Origin: Ailanthus altissimus
Taxonomy: Eukaryota > Streptophyta > Magnoliopsida > Sapindales > Simaroubaceae
Length of the DNA: 64,000 nt
Reading direction: 5' to 3'
NCBI GenBank assembly: GCA_946807835.1
Contig: OX327683.1
Span: forward strand, 9,925,001 to 9,989,000
Shown here: positions 22,700-34,446 of the stretch, in pieces
Layout of the letters: every line of letters begins with the position of its first letter
Numbering within the stretch: position 1 is the first letter of the stretch
The notes under the pieces: generated by a model
Seen by the model: the letters and a program-made list of their open reading frames with translations, nothing else
Databases searched by the model: none
What the model was told of the DNA's origin: nothing
Program-made: the position numbers and the translations under genes

Positions 22700-24011
22700 C
22701 TTCTTTATCTCTTTCCTTCTTTTTTCTCTTTCTCCACAACAAACAGCTTCTCTTTCTGGTTTGTTTTAGTACTACTTTGCTTATTTTCATATTTCTATAG
22801 AACAAAAAGCTTCTTTTTGTATGGTAGCAGTACTATTTTTCTTCTTTTTCTTTTTCTAAAGAACAGATAGCTCTTCTTTTTGGCTCGTTTTAATGCTATT
22901 ACTTCAGGAATGGGATTATTATACTTAACTATTGATTTTATTAGTTTAAGCAATTGTTTCTTGATTATGTTTTAAAAAAATTTGATACTAGCATAGTTAT
23001 TCTTAATAAGAATTATTTTTCATGTTTTTCTCTTTCGACACAACAAAAAACTTTTCTTTGTGGCAGGTTTTAGTGCTTTTTTTGTCTTTCTACAAAACAA
23101 ATATGTCTTTTTTCTGTTTAGTTGCAGTGTTATTTTTCTCTTTCAACAGAACAAATAGCTCTTCTTTCTGACTGGTTTTAGTGCTATTACTTTAGGAATG
23201 TCATTAGTATACTTAGCTATTGATTTTATTAGTTTAAGCAACTTTTTTCTTTATTATATTTTAAAAACATTTATACTATGATAGTTATTCTTAATAAGAA
23301 TTTTTTTTTTGGATGGGAGACTTATTTGGGTATTGTAATTGTTTTTAGTGTTTGCAATTATTTTCCTTCTTTGTCTTTTTACACAACAAACAGCTTCCCT
23401 TTCTAGCTGGTTTAAGTGCTATTTTCCTTCTTTTTGTCTTTTTACATAACAAAGAGCTCTCCTTTCTGTCTGGTTGCAGTGTTTTTTTTCTCTTTCGACA
23501 GAACAAATATATCTTCTTTCTGGTTTGTTTTGGTGCTATTACTTCAGGAATGTGATTAGTATACTTGGCTGTTGATTTTATTAGTTTAAACATTTTTTTT
23601 TGATTATTTTTAAAAAGTTTTATACGAGGATAGTTATTCTTAATAAGAATTATTTTTCTAGATGGAAGACTTTGTTGAGTATTGTCACTATTCTTAGTGG
23701 TCGAAAATTGCTTTCCTTCTTTTTTTCTTTCACAACAACAAAATGCTTTTCTTTCTGGCTGGTTTTAGTGTTACGTCCTTCATTTTTTCTTTCTACAGAA
23801 CAAAGAGCTCTTCTTTGTGTGGTTGCAGTGTTATTTTTTTTCTTTGTCTCTTTGTACAAAACAAATAGCTTTTTTATCTGGCTGCTTTAGTGCTATTACT
23901 TCACGTATGTGATTAGTATACTCAGCTATTGATTTTATTAGTTTAAGAAAAAAATTTCTTTATTAGTTTTTCAATTTTGGATACGAGGATATTAAAATTA
24001 TTATATTAATT
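22700..24011 (+). repeat. module A block
   Basis: Junctions near 23008, 23290 and 23640. These recur at 31615/31910/32260 and 54027/54318/54667. The block ends in a damaged spacer (GGATATTAAAATTATTATATT) that leads into an inverted segment. Confidence 0.83.
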
Positions 24012-24413
24012 TTAGATTTTTGTGTGCCTTTTTTATTTCTCTTAGATTTTCTTATTTAAAATATAAATTATTTTCTCTTTACTTTAATATTAAATGAAAC
24101 CTCAAATCTTGCGCAATAAATGATTTGTGTGATTTTTATAGTTTGCTTGTCAGCAATGTATACTAATAAAAATAATTAATAAAAAAATTGCTTAAACTAA
24201 TAAAATCATTAGCTATGTATACTCATCACATATCTGAAGTAATGGCATTAAATCCAACAAGAACAAATAGGTATTTAGTGATGTTAAAAAGAATAATCAA
24301 ATAAACACATATTCAGATGGTAAAATAGAAGATTGAAATAAAATCAACAACTTTAAATTAATGTAAACATAATATTCTATTTAGTGATAAATTGAATTTA
24401 GGATATTTATTAC
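24012..24413 (-). repeat. inverted C + A + B segment
   Basis: This stretch is the reverse complement of array sequence. It reads C (about 24012-24155), an A spacer (24156-24265) and a B piece (24266-24413) backwards. Its inverted order and its TAACATCACTAAATA join match 15385-15770, including the truncated-B/A junction found there, so it derives from that type of structure. On both sides the array is in direct orientation. Confidence 0.82.
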
Positions 24414-25215
24414 TTCAGGTATGTCAATAGTATACTTAGCTATTGATTTTATTAGTTTAGGCAACTTTTTTCTTTATTATTTTTAAAAATATTTATACTA
24501 CGATAGTTAATCTTAATAAGAAATATTTTTTTGGATGGGAGACTTTGTTTGGTTTTGTCATTGTTTTTAGTGCTTTTAATTGCTTTCCCTCTTTTTCTCT
24601 TTCTGCACAACAGACAGCTTTTCTTTCTGGTTGGTTTAAGTGCTATTTTCCTTCTTTTTTTGTCTTTCTACAAAACAAAGAGCTCAACTTTCTGTCTAGT
24701 TGTAGTGCTATTTTTCTTCTTTTACTCTTTCTACAGAACAAATAGATCTTCTTTCTGGCTTGTTTTGGTGCTATTACATTAGGAATGTGATTAGTATACT
24801 CAGCTATTGATTTTATTGGTTTAAGCAATTTTTTTCCTAATTATTTAAAAAAAATTTGTTACGAGGATAGTTATTCTTAATAAGAATTATTTTTCTAGAT
24901 GGAAGCCTTTGTAAAGTATTGTCTCTGGTTTTAGTGGATACTTGACTTTTTTTTCTCTTTCTCCAACACAAAAAACTTTTCTTTTCAACTACGTTTAGTG
25001 CTACTTTTCGTCGTTTTGTTTTCCTACCGAACAATGAGCTCGTTTTTGCTTCCTTCTGCCTGGTTTTAGTGTTAATTTCCTTCCTTTTGTCTTTTTACAA
25101 AACAAAGAGCTCTTCTTTTTGTCTGGTTGCAATGCTATTCTTCTTTTTTTTCTCTCTCTATGGAACAAATAGCTATTCTTTCTTGCTGGATTTAATACCA
25201 TTGCTTCAGGTATGT
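24414..25215 (+). repeat. module A block
   Basis: Junctions near 24514 and 24876. Ends at GCTTCAGGTATGTG, joined directly to the GAGGTTTGATTTAATG word inside C. Confidence 0.8.
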
Positions 25216-25736
25216 GAGGTTTGATTTAATGTTAAAGTGTAGAGAAAATAATTTATTTTTTAAATAAGAAAATCTTGAAGAAATATAAAAAGCACACAAA
25301 TCATATATTCTAACTGCAGAAACTCAGTTTCGGGTTTGAAAGAAATAAAATTCTTGACAATAGGTTTTACATTATCCAAGCAGTACCAATATTTCTACAC
25401 GTTTTGATTATATATGCCTTAAATAAAAATGAAATACAAAAAAAATATGCATTAATATAAACCTTAAAAACAATAATAGATAGTTATAATATAGACGCAG
25501 ATGTTCGCACGGAACTTGTGAAACTTTGGAAAACATTTAAAAAGTTTGCAGATGTTCGTACAAAAATTGAGATCGTTTGTAAAACATTCAAAAACATGAC
25601 TCTCTTTCTCTCTTTGTCTTCTCTACGAAATGAACAATGACACCAAGAAAACATAATGCCATCTTTTGAGAAGCCATCTTTTTTCTCACTGAAATATATT
25701 GTTAACTTCAAAAGCCATCTTTTTTTATTATTTGTC
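25216..25736 (+). repeat. module C, 5' truncated
   Basis: Lacks the first 50 bp or so. The 51-bp GCAGATGTTCG pair is present near 25496 and 25546. Confidence 0.78.
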
Positions 25737-26436
25737 ACTATTTTTAGTGCTTGCAATTGCTTTCCTTTCTTTTCTATTTTTACACAACAAACAACCCTTC
25801 TTTCTTGCTGGTTTTAGTGCTATTTTCTTTCTTTTTGTCTCTCTATCGAACAATTAGCTATTCTTTTGGCTGGTTTTAGTGCTATTTTTCTTCTTTCTCT
25901 TTCTACATAATAAATAGCTCTTCTTTCTAGCTGATTTTAGTGCTACTACTTCAGGTATGTGATTAGTATACATAGCAAATGATTTTATTAATTTAAACAA
26001 TTTTTTATTGATAATTTAAAAAAATTTATACTAGGATAATAAATCTTAATAAGAATTATTTTTTCTGGATGGGAGACTTTGTTTGGCATTGTCACTGTTT
26101 TAGTTCTTGCAATTGTTTTCCATGTTTTTCTCTTTATACACAACAAACAGCTTTTCTTTCTGACAGGTTTTAGTGCTATTTTTAGTTTTTTTTTTCTTTC
26201 TATAGTACAAATAGCTCTTTTCTCTGTATGGTTGTAATGCTATTTCTACGGAATAAATAACTCTTCTTCCAGACTGGTTTTAATACTATTACTTTAGGAA
26301 TATGATTAGTATACTTAGCTATCGATTTTAGTAGTTTAAGCAATTTTTTTCTTAGTTGTTTTAAATTTTTTTTATACTAGGATAGTTATTCTTAATAAGA
26401 ATTTTTTTTTTTATGAGAGGCTTTGCTAGGTATTGT
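25737..26436 (+). repeat. module A block
   Basis: Junctions near 26045 and 26395; the second has a long T run in place of the usual GGATG word. Confidence 0.8.
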
Positions 26437-27592
26437 ACATCTCTGTGTGTGAAGAGTTAAAAGGATTTTACCATTTGGGCTATATTGAGTTGGAGGAAGG
26501 GAGATTTCAGGGTTTTGATAATCCAATTGGGTTCTTTTGGGTTTCTAGGATTAGGGTTTATTTGGCATTTTGTTTTGTAAGTTCAGCTTGTGAGGAAGAT
26601 CCATTAGTTTCTTAATTGTTTTGTCTTATATGGGTTCTTTGTATATGATAATTATTATTATTGACTTTCATATGCCTAATTCAGTCTATGCATTGAAAAG
26701 TTTTGATTTCGAAGGCTCTTTTGAAGGCAATACAATTAACTTGAATTAAAACGCAAAATGGGTTCCTTTTGATATGTATTATACATTCAATAATAGCTAT
26801 AAAATGTGGAGCTTTCATGATGTTTTTCACTAAAGAGATATCTGTCTTTGGCCATGGCATTGAGGTTGCAAGCAACCTTAAGGATCAACACCTCATGATC
26901 AACTCTAGAAAAAACATTTCAAGGTGAAGTACTATAATTGACCAAACCTCAATTGCAACCTCAAGCTATGGATCAAGAGTTAATTCATTTTCTATAATTG
27001 CTCTAAGACCTTAAACCTCTATGAAGGGAAAAAAATAATGAATGAAAGCCTACATTGAAAACCATGTTTGCTGGATTATAAAAGTATAGCCAAATTTAGA
27101 GGAACCAACTAGAGAGAATTAAGAACTTTTGAAACAGAAAATATCCTAAATACAATTTATCACTAAATAGAATCTTATGTTTACATTAATTTAAAGTTGT
27201 TGATTTTATTTCAGTCTTTTATTTTGCCATCTGATTATGTGTTTATTTGATTATTCTTTTTAACATAATAATTTTTTGTATCTTTATGCTATGAACCTAC
27301 TCGTTGAATGTTGACTAAATCACATGATTGTTAATGTAGTGGAATTGATATGTCTAAAGATAACATTATTTTCTTATATTCTCGATACATATTAAAAAGA
27401 AAATCAACCATTATTGTTGTCGAGGTTTATTGCACGCACAAGGTCTGTTGCAAGTCGATATTTACGACGACCACATGTTATTAACGATAATCAAGTGTTC
27501 AATTTATTTTATAATTTCGGTTTTTAGCAATTTCTTAATTCTAAATTTCATATGTATTTTTGCTAACTGTGTATAATTTAATTGTCTTCCAG
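26437..27592 (+). repeat. module B, full length
   Basis: Opening 60 codons open, with ELEEGRFQGFDNPIGFFWV in the middle and ending EEDPLVS before a stop. The whole module runs to the splice-like TTGTCTTCCAG/GTGCTACC. Confidence 0.76.
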
Positions 27593-27858
27593 GTGCTACC
27601 AGTAGCTAATAAAGGATCTATTTTGGAAAATTCAATATTACATAATCACAGAATTTTCGATGAGGAAGAATTGTTTAAGAATATGAATTTTTTTTTCATT
27701 TCTTGGTTGATATGAAATATTAATATGCAAAAAAAAAAAATTCTTGTTTTGGTATAGAAAATTTTCAAAAATAGATGATAACAACATCGCTATGTTTGCT
27801 TGACGCCATGAAAAGGACACGCGTCTCATTAAATCTAAATAGAAAAAGGCATCCAATA
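27593..27858 (+). repeat. module D, 5' part
   Basis: Follows D to AGAAAAAGGCATCCAATAC, then jumps into module C words (ACATTGTCCAAACAGTACC). Confidence 0.78.
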
Positions 27859-28402
27859 CATTGTCCAAACAGTACCAATATTTGAGGTTTAATTTAATGT
27901 TAAAGTGGAGAGAAAGTAATTTATATTTTAAATAAAAAAATCTAGAAGAAATAAAAAAAGCACACAAATCATATATTCTAACTGCAGAAACTCAGTTTCG
28001 GGTTTGAAAGAAATAAAATTCATGACAATAAGTTTTACATTGTCCAAGCAGTACCAATATTTTGACACGTTTTGGTTATATATGGCTTAAATAAAAATGA
28101 AATACAAAAAATAATATGCATTAATATAAACCTTAAACACAATAACAGATAGTTATAATATAGACGCAGATGTTCGTACGAAACTTGTGTTCCTTTGAAA
28201 AACATTTAAAAAGTTTGCAGATGTTCGTACAAAAATTGAGATCATTTGTAAAACATTCAAAAACGTGACTCTCTTTCTCTGTTTGTCTTCTCTATGAAAT
28301 GAACAATGACACGAACAAAACATAATGCCATCTTTTTAGAAGCCATCCTTTTTTCTCACTGAAACATATTGTTATCTTCAAAAGCCATCTTTTTTATTAT
28401 TT
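27859..28402 (+). repeat. module C, rearranged
   Basis: Starts with a 25-bp out-of-place C piece (CATTGTCC to CAATATTT), then GAGGTTTAATTTAATG and the rest of C in normal order. Confidence 0.77.
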
Positions 28403-29848
28403 GTTAATATTTTTAGTGCTTGCAATTGCTTTCCTTCCCTTTCTATTTCTATACAACAAACAACCCTTCTTTCTAGCTGGTTTTAGTGCTATTTTCTTTC
28501 TTTTTGTAGTTCTACAGAACAATTATCTCATCTTTTTGTTGGTTTTAGTGCTATTTTTCTTCTTTGTCTCATTCTACAGAATAAAACGCTATTCTTTCTG
28601 GCTAATTTTAGTGCTATTACTTCAAGTATGTGAGCAGTATACTCAACTATTGACTTTATTCATTTAAGCAATTTTTTTGTTAATTTTTTTAATTTTTAAT
28701 TCTAGGATAGTTATTGTTAATAAAAATTCCTTTTCTGGATGGGGGACTTTGTTGGGTATTGTCACTGTTTTAGTGCTTGCAATTGCTTTCCATCTTTTTC
28801 TCTTTCTCCACAACAAACTGCTTTTCGTTATGAATAGTTTTAGTGTTACTTTCCTTCCTTTTGTGTTTCTACAGAGCGAAGAGCTCTACTTTTTTTCTTG
28901 TCGTAGTGCTATTTTTATTTTTTTTTCTCTTTCTATAGAACAGATAGCTATTCTTTCTGGCTGGTTTTAATGCTATTACTTAAGGTATATGATTAGTATA
29001 CTAAGCTATTGATTTTATTACTTTCAACATTTTTTTCTTGATTATTTCAAAAAAATCTTTCTAAGATATTTATTCTTAATAAGAATTGTTTTTTTGAATG
29101 GGAGACTTTGTTTGGTATTGTCACTGTTTTTAGTGTTTAAAATTGCTTTTCTTTTTTTCCTCTTTCTCTACAACAAATGGCTTTTTCTTTCTGGCTGGTT
29201 TTAGTGTTATTTTTCTTCCTTTTGTCTTTCGACAAAACATAGAGCTCTTCTTTTTGTCGGGTTGCAGTGTTATTCTTCTCCTTTTTCTCTTTTTATGGAA
29301 CAGATAGCTATTATTTCTTGTTGGAATTAATGCCATTACTTCATGTATGTGATCAGTATACATAGCTAATGATTTTATTAGCTTAAGCAATTTTTTTATT
29401 GATTATTTTAAAAAAAATTATATCAGGATAGTTATTCTTAATAAGAATTATTTTTCTGCAAGGGAGACTTTGTTGGGTATTGTGACTATTTTTAGTGCTT
29501 GCAATTGCTTTCCTTCTTTTTCTCTTTCTCCACAAAAAACAGTTTTTTTTTTTTTAGTTGGATTTAAAGCTATTTTCCTTCATTTTGTCTTTCTATAGAA
29601 CAAATAGCTCTTCTTGCTGGCTGGTTGTAGTGCTATTGTTTTTTATTTTTCTCTTTCTACCGAATAAATAACTCTTCTTTCTGGCTAGTTTTAGTGATAT
29701 TACTTCAGGTATATGATTAGTATACTAAGCTATATATTTTATTAGTTTAAGCAATTTTTTTCTTGAATATTTTTAAATTTTTTATACTAGGATAGTAAAT
29801 CTTAATAAGAATTTTGTTTTCTGGATGAGAGACTTTGTTAGGTATTGT
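28403..29848 (+). repeat. module A block
   Basis: Four junctions at 28721, 29085, 29440 and 29805, matching 19769-21214 at an offset of about 8.63 kb. Confidence 0.83.
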
Positions 29849-30865
29849 ACGTCTCTGTTTGTAAAGAGTTAAAAGGCTTTTACAATTTGGGCTATATTGA
29901 GTTGGAGGAAGGGAGATTTTAGGGTTTTGATAATCCAATTAGGTTCATTTGGGTTTCTAGGATGAGAATTATTTGGCCTTTGTTTTTTGTAAGTTCAGCT
30001 TGCGAGGAAGATCCATTAGTTTTTTAATTGTTTTATCTTATTTGGGTTCTTTGTATATGATAATTATTATTATTGACTTTCATATGCCCAATTCAGTCTA
30101 TGCATTGAAATTGTTTGATTTCAAAAGCTCTTTTGAAGGTAATACAATTTATTTGAATTAAAGTAAAAAATGGGTTCATATGGTTTCCTTTTGATATGTA
30201 TTATGCATTCAATAATAACTCTAAAATGTAGAGCTTTGATGATGTTTTACACTAAAGAGATATCTGTTTTTGGCCATGGCATTAAGGTTGCAAGCAAGCT
30301 TAAGGATCAACACCTCATAATCAATTGTGAAAACAAATGTCAAGGTGAAGTACTATAATTGACCAAACCTTAATTGTAAGTGATAACAATTAAGAACTTT
30401 TGAAACAAAAAATATCCTAAATGCAAGTTAGCACTAAATAGAATCCTATGTTTACATTAATTTAAAGTTGTTGATTTTATTTTAGTCTTTTATTTTACCA
30501 TCTAAATATATGTTTATTTGATTATTTTTTTTAATATCAAAATTATTTATTATCTTTATGCAATGAACCTACTCGTTGAATGTTGACTAAATCACATGAT
30601 TGTTATTGTATTGGAATTGATATGTCTAACGATAACTATATTTTAATATATTCTCGATACATATTAAAAAGAAAATTGACCGTTATTATTGTCGAGATTT
30701 ATTGCACGCACTAGGTCTGTTGCAAGTCACTATTTACGACGACCACATGTTATTAACGATTACCAAGTGTTCAATGTTTTTTATAATTTTAGGTTTTTAG
30801 TAGTTCCTTAATTCTAAATGTCATATGCATTTTTGCTTACCATGTATAATTTTATTGTCTTACAG
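29849..30865 (+). repeat. module B with internal deletion
   Basis: Carries the same roughly 150-bp deletion as 21215-22251 (join at AATTGTAAGTGATAACAATT near 30380), which confirms shared ancestry. It lacks the 22-bp tail duplication found there. Confidence 0.77.
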
Positions 30866-31310
30866 GTGCTACCAAAAGCTAATAAAGGATGCATTTTGGA
30901 AATTTCAATATTACAGAATCATAGAATTTTCAGTAAGGAATAACTGTTTAAGAATTTGAATTTTTTTTCATTTCTTAGTTGATATGAAATATTAATATGC
31001 AAAACAAAATTCTTGTTTATGTATAGAAAAGTTTCAAAAAGAGATGATAACAACATCACTATGTTTGCTTGACACCACGAAAATAACAAGCCTCTCAATA
31101 AATCTAAATAGAAAACGGTGCCCAATACTGAGGATGAAAACAGGCTTTAAGTCTGCAGGTAAGACTTAGCCTAAAGACAATGAACAAATCACACAATCAG
31201 AGTATTTACAACGATATTTCCAATCAGATGACTTAAATGTTGCCCCCTTGTGGGTTATACAGGCTAGAGATAAAGTGATAATCTTGTTGGAGAATTCGAC
31301 ACTCATAAAG
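30866..31310 (+). repeat. module D, full length
   Basis: Near-identical to 34002-34446, including the GATAATCTTGTTGGAG variant. Confidence 0.83.
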
Positions 31311-32619
31311 AGCTCTTCTTGATCTCTTTCCTTCTTTTTTCTCTTTCTCCACAATAAACAGCTTCTCTTTCTTGTTTGTTTTAGTGCTACTTTGCTTATT
31401 TTCGTATTTCTATAGAACAAAGAGCACTTCTTTCTATATGGTAGCAGTACTATTTTTCTTCTTTTTCTTTTTCTAAAGAACAGAGAGCTGTTCTTTCTGG
31501 CTCGTTTTAATGCAATTATTTCAGGAATGGGATTAGTATACTTAGCTATTGATTTTATTAGTTTAAGCAATTGTTTCTTGATTATTTTTAAATTTTTTGA
31601 TAATAGCATAGTTATTCTTTATAAGAATTATTTTCATGTTTTTCTATTTCGACACAACAAAAAACTTTTCTTTCTAGCAGGTTTTAGTGCTTTTTTTGTC
31701 TTTCTACAAAACAAATATGTCTTTTTTCTGTCTAGTTGCAGTGTTATTTTTGTCTTTTCAACAGAACAAAAAGCTCTTCTTTCTGGCTAGTTTTAGTGCT
31801 ATTACTTTAGGAATGTCATTAGTATACTTAGATATTGATTTTATTAGTTTAAGCAACTTTTTTCTTTATTATATTTTAAAAACATTTATACTATGATAGT
31901 TATTCTTAATAAGATTTTTTTTTTTTGGATGGGAGACTTATTTGGGTATTGTCATTGTTTTTAGTGCTTGCAATTGCTTTCCTTCTTTTTTCTTTCTACA
32001 CAACAAACAGCTTTCCTTTCTGGCTGGTTTAAGTGCTATTTTCCTTCTTTTTATCTTTCTACATAACAAAGAGCTCTCATTTCTGTCTAGTTGCAGTGTT
32101 TTTTTTCTCTTTCGACAGAACAAATATATCTTCTTTCCGATTTGTTTTGGTGCTATTACTTCAGGAATGTGATTAGTATACTTGGCTGTTGATTTTATTA
32201 GTTTAAACATTTGTTTTCTTGATTATTTTTAAAAAGTTTTATACGAGGATAGTTATTCTTAATAAGAATTATTTTTCTAGATGGAAAACTTTGTTGAGTA
32301 TTGTCACTGTTCTTAGTGGTCGCAATTGCTTTCCTTCTTTTTTTCTTTCACAACAACAAAAAGCTTTTCTTTCTGGCTGGTTTTAGTGTTATTTTCCTTC
32401 ATTTTTTCTTTGTACAGAACAAAGAGCTCTTCTTTCTGTGTGGTTGTAGTGTTATTTTTCTTTTTTGTCTCTTTCTACAAAATAAATAGCTCTTCTGTCT
32501 GGCTGCTTTAGTGCTATTACTTCACGTATGTGATTAGTATACTCAACTGTTGATTTTATTAGTTTAAGAAAAAAATTTCTTTATTAGTTTCACAATTTTT
32601 GATACGAGGATATTAAAAT
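31311..32619 (+). repeat. module A block
   Basis: Junctions near 31615, 31910 and 32260. Ends in the same damaged spacer as 23980-24011. Confidence 0.82.
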
Positions 32620-32692
32620 TATTATATTAATTTTAGATTTTTGTATGCCTTTTATATTTCTCTTAGATTTTCTTATTTAAAATATAAATTAT
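32620..32692 (-). repeat. inverted module C remnant
   Basis: TTAATTTTAGATTTTTGTATGCC to AAAATATAAATT matches 24004-24075, the start of the longer inverted segment; the remaining 340 bp are deleted here. Confidence 0.75.
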
Positions 32693-32762
32693 TTTTTTAT
32701 ACTAGGATAGTTATTCTTAATAAGAAATATTTTTCTCGATGAGAGCCTTTACTAGGTATTGT
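32693..32762 (+). repeat. module A spacer end
   Basis: ACTAGGATAG, the palindrome near 32714 and a GATGAGAG leader into module B. Confidence 0.7.
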
Positions 32763-32888
32763 ACGTCTCTGCATGTGATGAGTTAAAAGGCTTTTACCAT
32801 TTGCACTATATTGAGTTGGAGGAAGGGAGATTTCAGGGTTTGGATAATCCAATTGGGTTCATTTGGGTTTCTAGGATTAGGGTTTTAA
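32763..32888 (+). repeat. module B, 5' stub
   Basis: Only the first 126 bp, ending at GGATTAGGGTTTT, where it is joined to an A block at AAGTTCTTTTTCTC. Confidence 0.75.
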
Positions 32889-33976
32889 GTTCTTTTTCTC
32901 TTTCTCCACAACAAATAGCTTTTTCTTTCTGCCTTGTTTTTGTGCTATTTTCCTTCTTTTTGTCTTTCTACAAAACAAATAGCTCTTCTATATGTATAGT
33001 TGTAATGTTGTTTTTCTTCTTTTTTCATTTTCTACGAACAGATAGCACTTCTTTCTAGCTGGTTTTAGTGCTATTACTTCAGGATTGGGATTAGTATATT
33101 AAGCTATTGATTTTATTAGTTTAAGAAAACATTTTCTTGATTATTTTTAAATATTTTGATACTAGCATAGTTATTCTTAATAAGAATTATTTTTCTAGAT
33201 GGGAGACTTCGTTGGGTATTCTCACTGCTTTAATGCTTGCAATTGCTTTCCATGTTTTTCTCTTTCTACACAACAAACAGTTTTTCTGTTTGACTGGTTA
33301 AAGTGTTTTTTCCTTCTCTTTGTCTTTCTGCAAAACAAATAGGTCTTCTTTCTATCCGATTACAGCGCTATTTTTTTTATTTTCTCTTTCAAAAGGACAA
33401 ATAGCTTATCTTTCTAGCTGATTTTAGTGCTATAACTTCAGGTATGTCTTTAGTATACTTAGCTATTGATTTTATTAGTTTAAGCAACTTTTTTCTTTAT
33501 TATTTTTAAAAATATTTATACTACGAGTTAATCTTAATAAGAATTATTTTTTTGGATTAAAGACTTTGTTGGGTATTGTCATTGTTTTTAGTGCTTGCAA
33601 TTGTTTTCCTTCTTTTTCTCTTTCTACACAACAAACAACTTTTCTTTCTGCCTAGTTTTAGTGCTATTTTCCTTCTTTTTGTCTTTCAACAGAACAAAGA
33701 GCTCCCCTTTCTGTCTCGTTGCAGTGTTATTTTTCTCTTTCGATAGAACAAATAGATCTTTTTTCTGGCTTGTTTTGGTGCTAATACTTCAGGAATGTAA
33801 TTAGTATACTCAGTTGTTGATTTTATTAGTTTAAACATTCGTTTTCTTGATTATTTTTAAAAAGTTTTATACGAGGATAGTTATTCTTAATAAGAATTAT
33901 TTTTCTAGATGGAAGACGTTGTTGAGTATTGTCACTATTTTTAGTGCTTGCAATTGTCACTATTGTTAGGTATTGT
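32889..33976 (+). repeat. module A block
   Basis: Junctions near 33178, 33537 and 33890; similar in variant pattern to 11921-12960. It ends in a scrambled TTGTCACTATTGTTAGGTATTGTCA join. Confidence 0.8.
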
Positions 33977-34446
33977 CATGTATAATTTTATTGTCTTGCA
34001 GGTGCTACCAAAAGCTAATAAAGGATGTATTTTGGAAAATTCAATATTACAGAATCACAGAATTTTCGGTGAGGAATAATTGTTTAAGAATTTGAATTTT
34101 TTTTCATTTCTTAGTTGATATGAAATATTAGTATGCAAAATAAAATTCTTGTTTATGTATAGAAAAGTTTCAAAAAGAGATGATAACAACATCACTATGT
34201 TTGCTTGACGCCACGAAAATAACAAGCCTCTCAATAAATCTAAACAGAAAACGGTGCCCAATACTGAGGATGAAAACAGGCTTTAAGTCTGCAGGTAAGA
34301 CTTAGCCTAAAGGCAATGAACAAATCACACAATCAGAGTATTTACAACGATATTTCCAATCAGATGACTCAAATGTTGCCCCCTTGTGGGTTATACAGGC
34401 TAGAGATAAAGTGATAATCTTGTTGGAGAATTCGACACTCATAAAG
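33977..34446 (+). repeat. module B tail plus module D
   Basis: 25 bp of the B tail (ATGTATAATTTTATTGTCTTGCAG) followed by a full D from 34002. All of B upstream of the tail is deleted, with the same breakpoint as at 53251. Confidence 0.8.
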
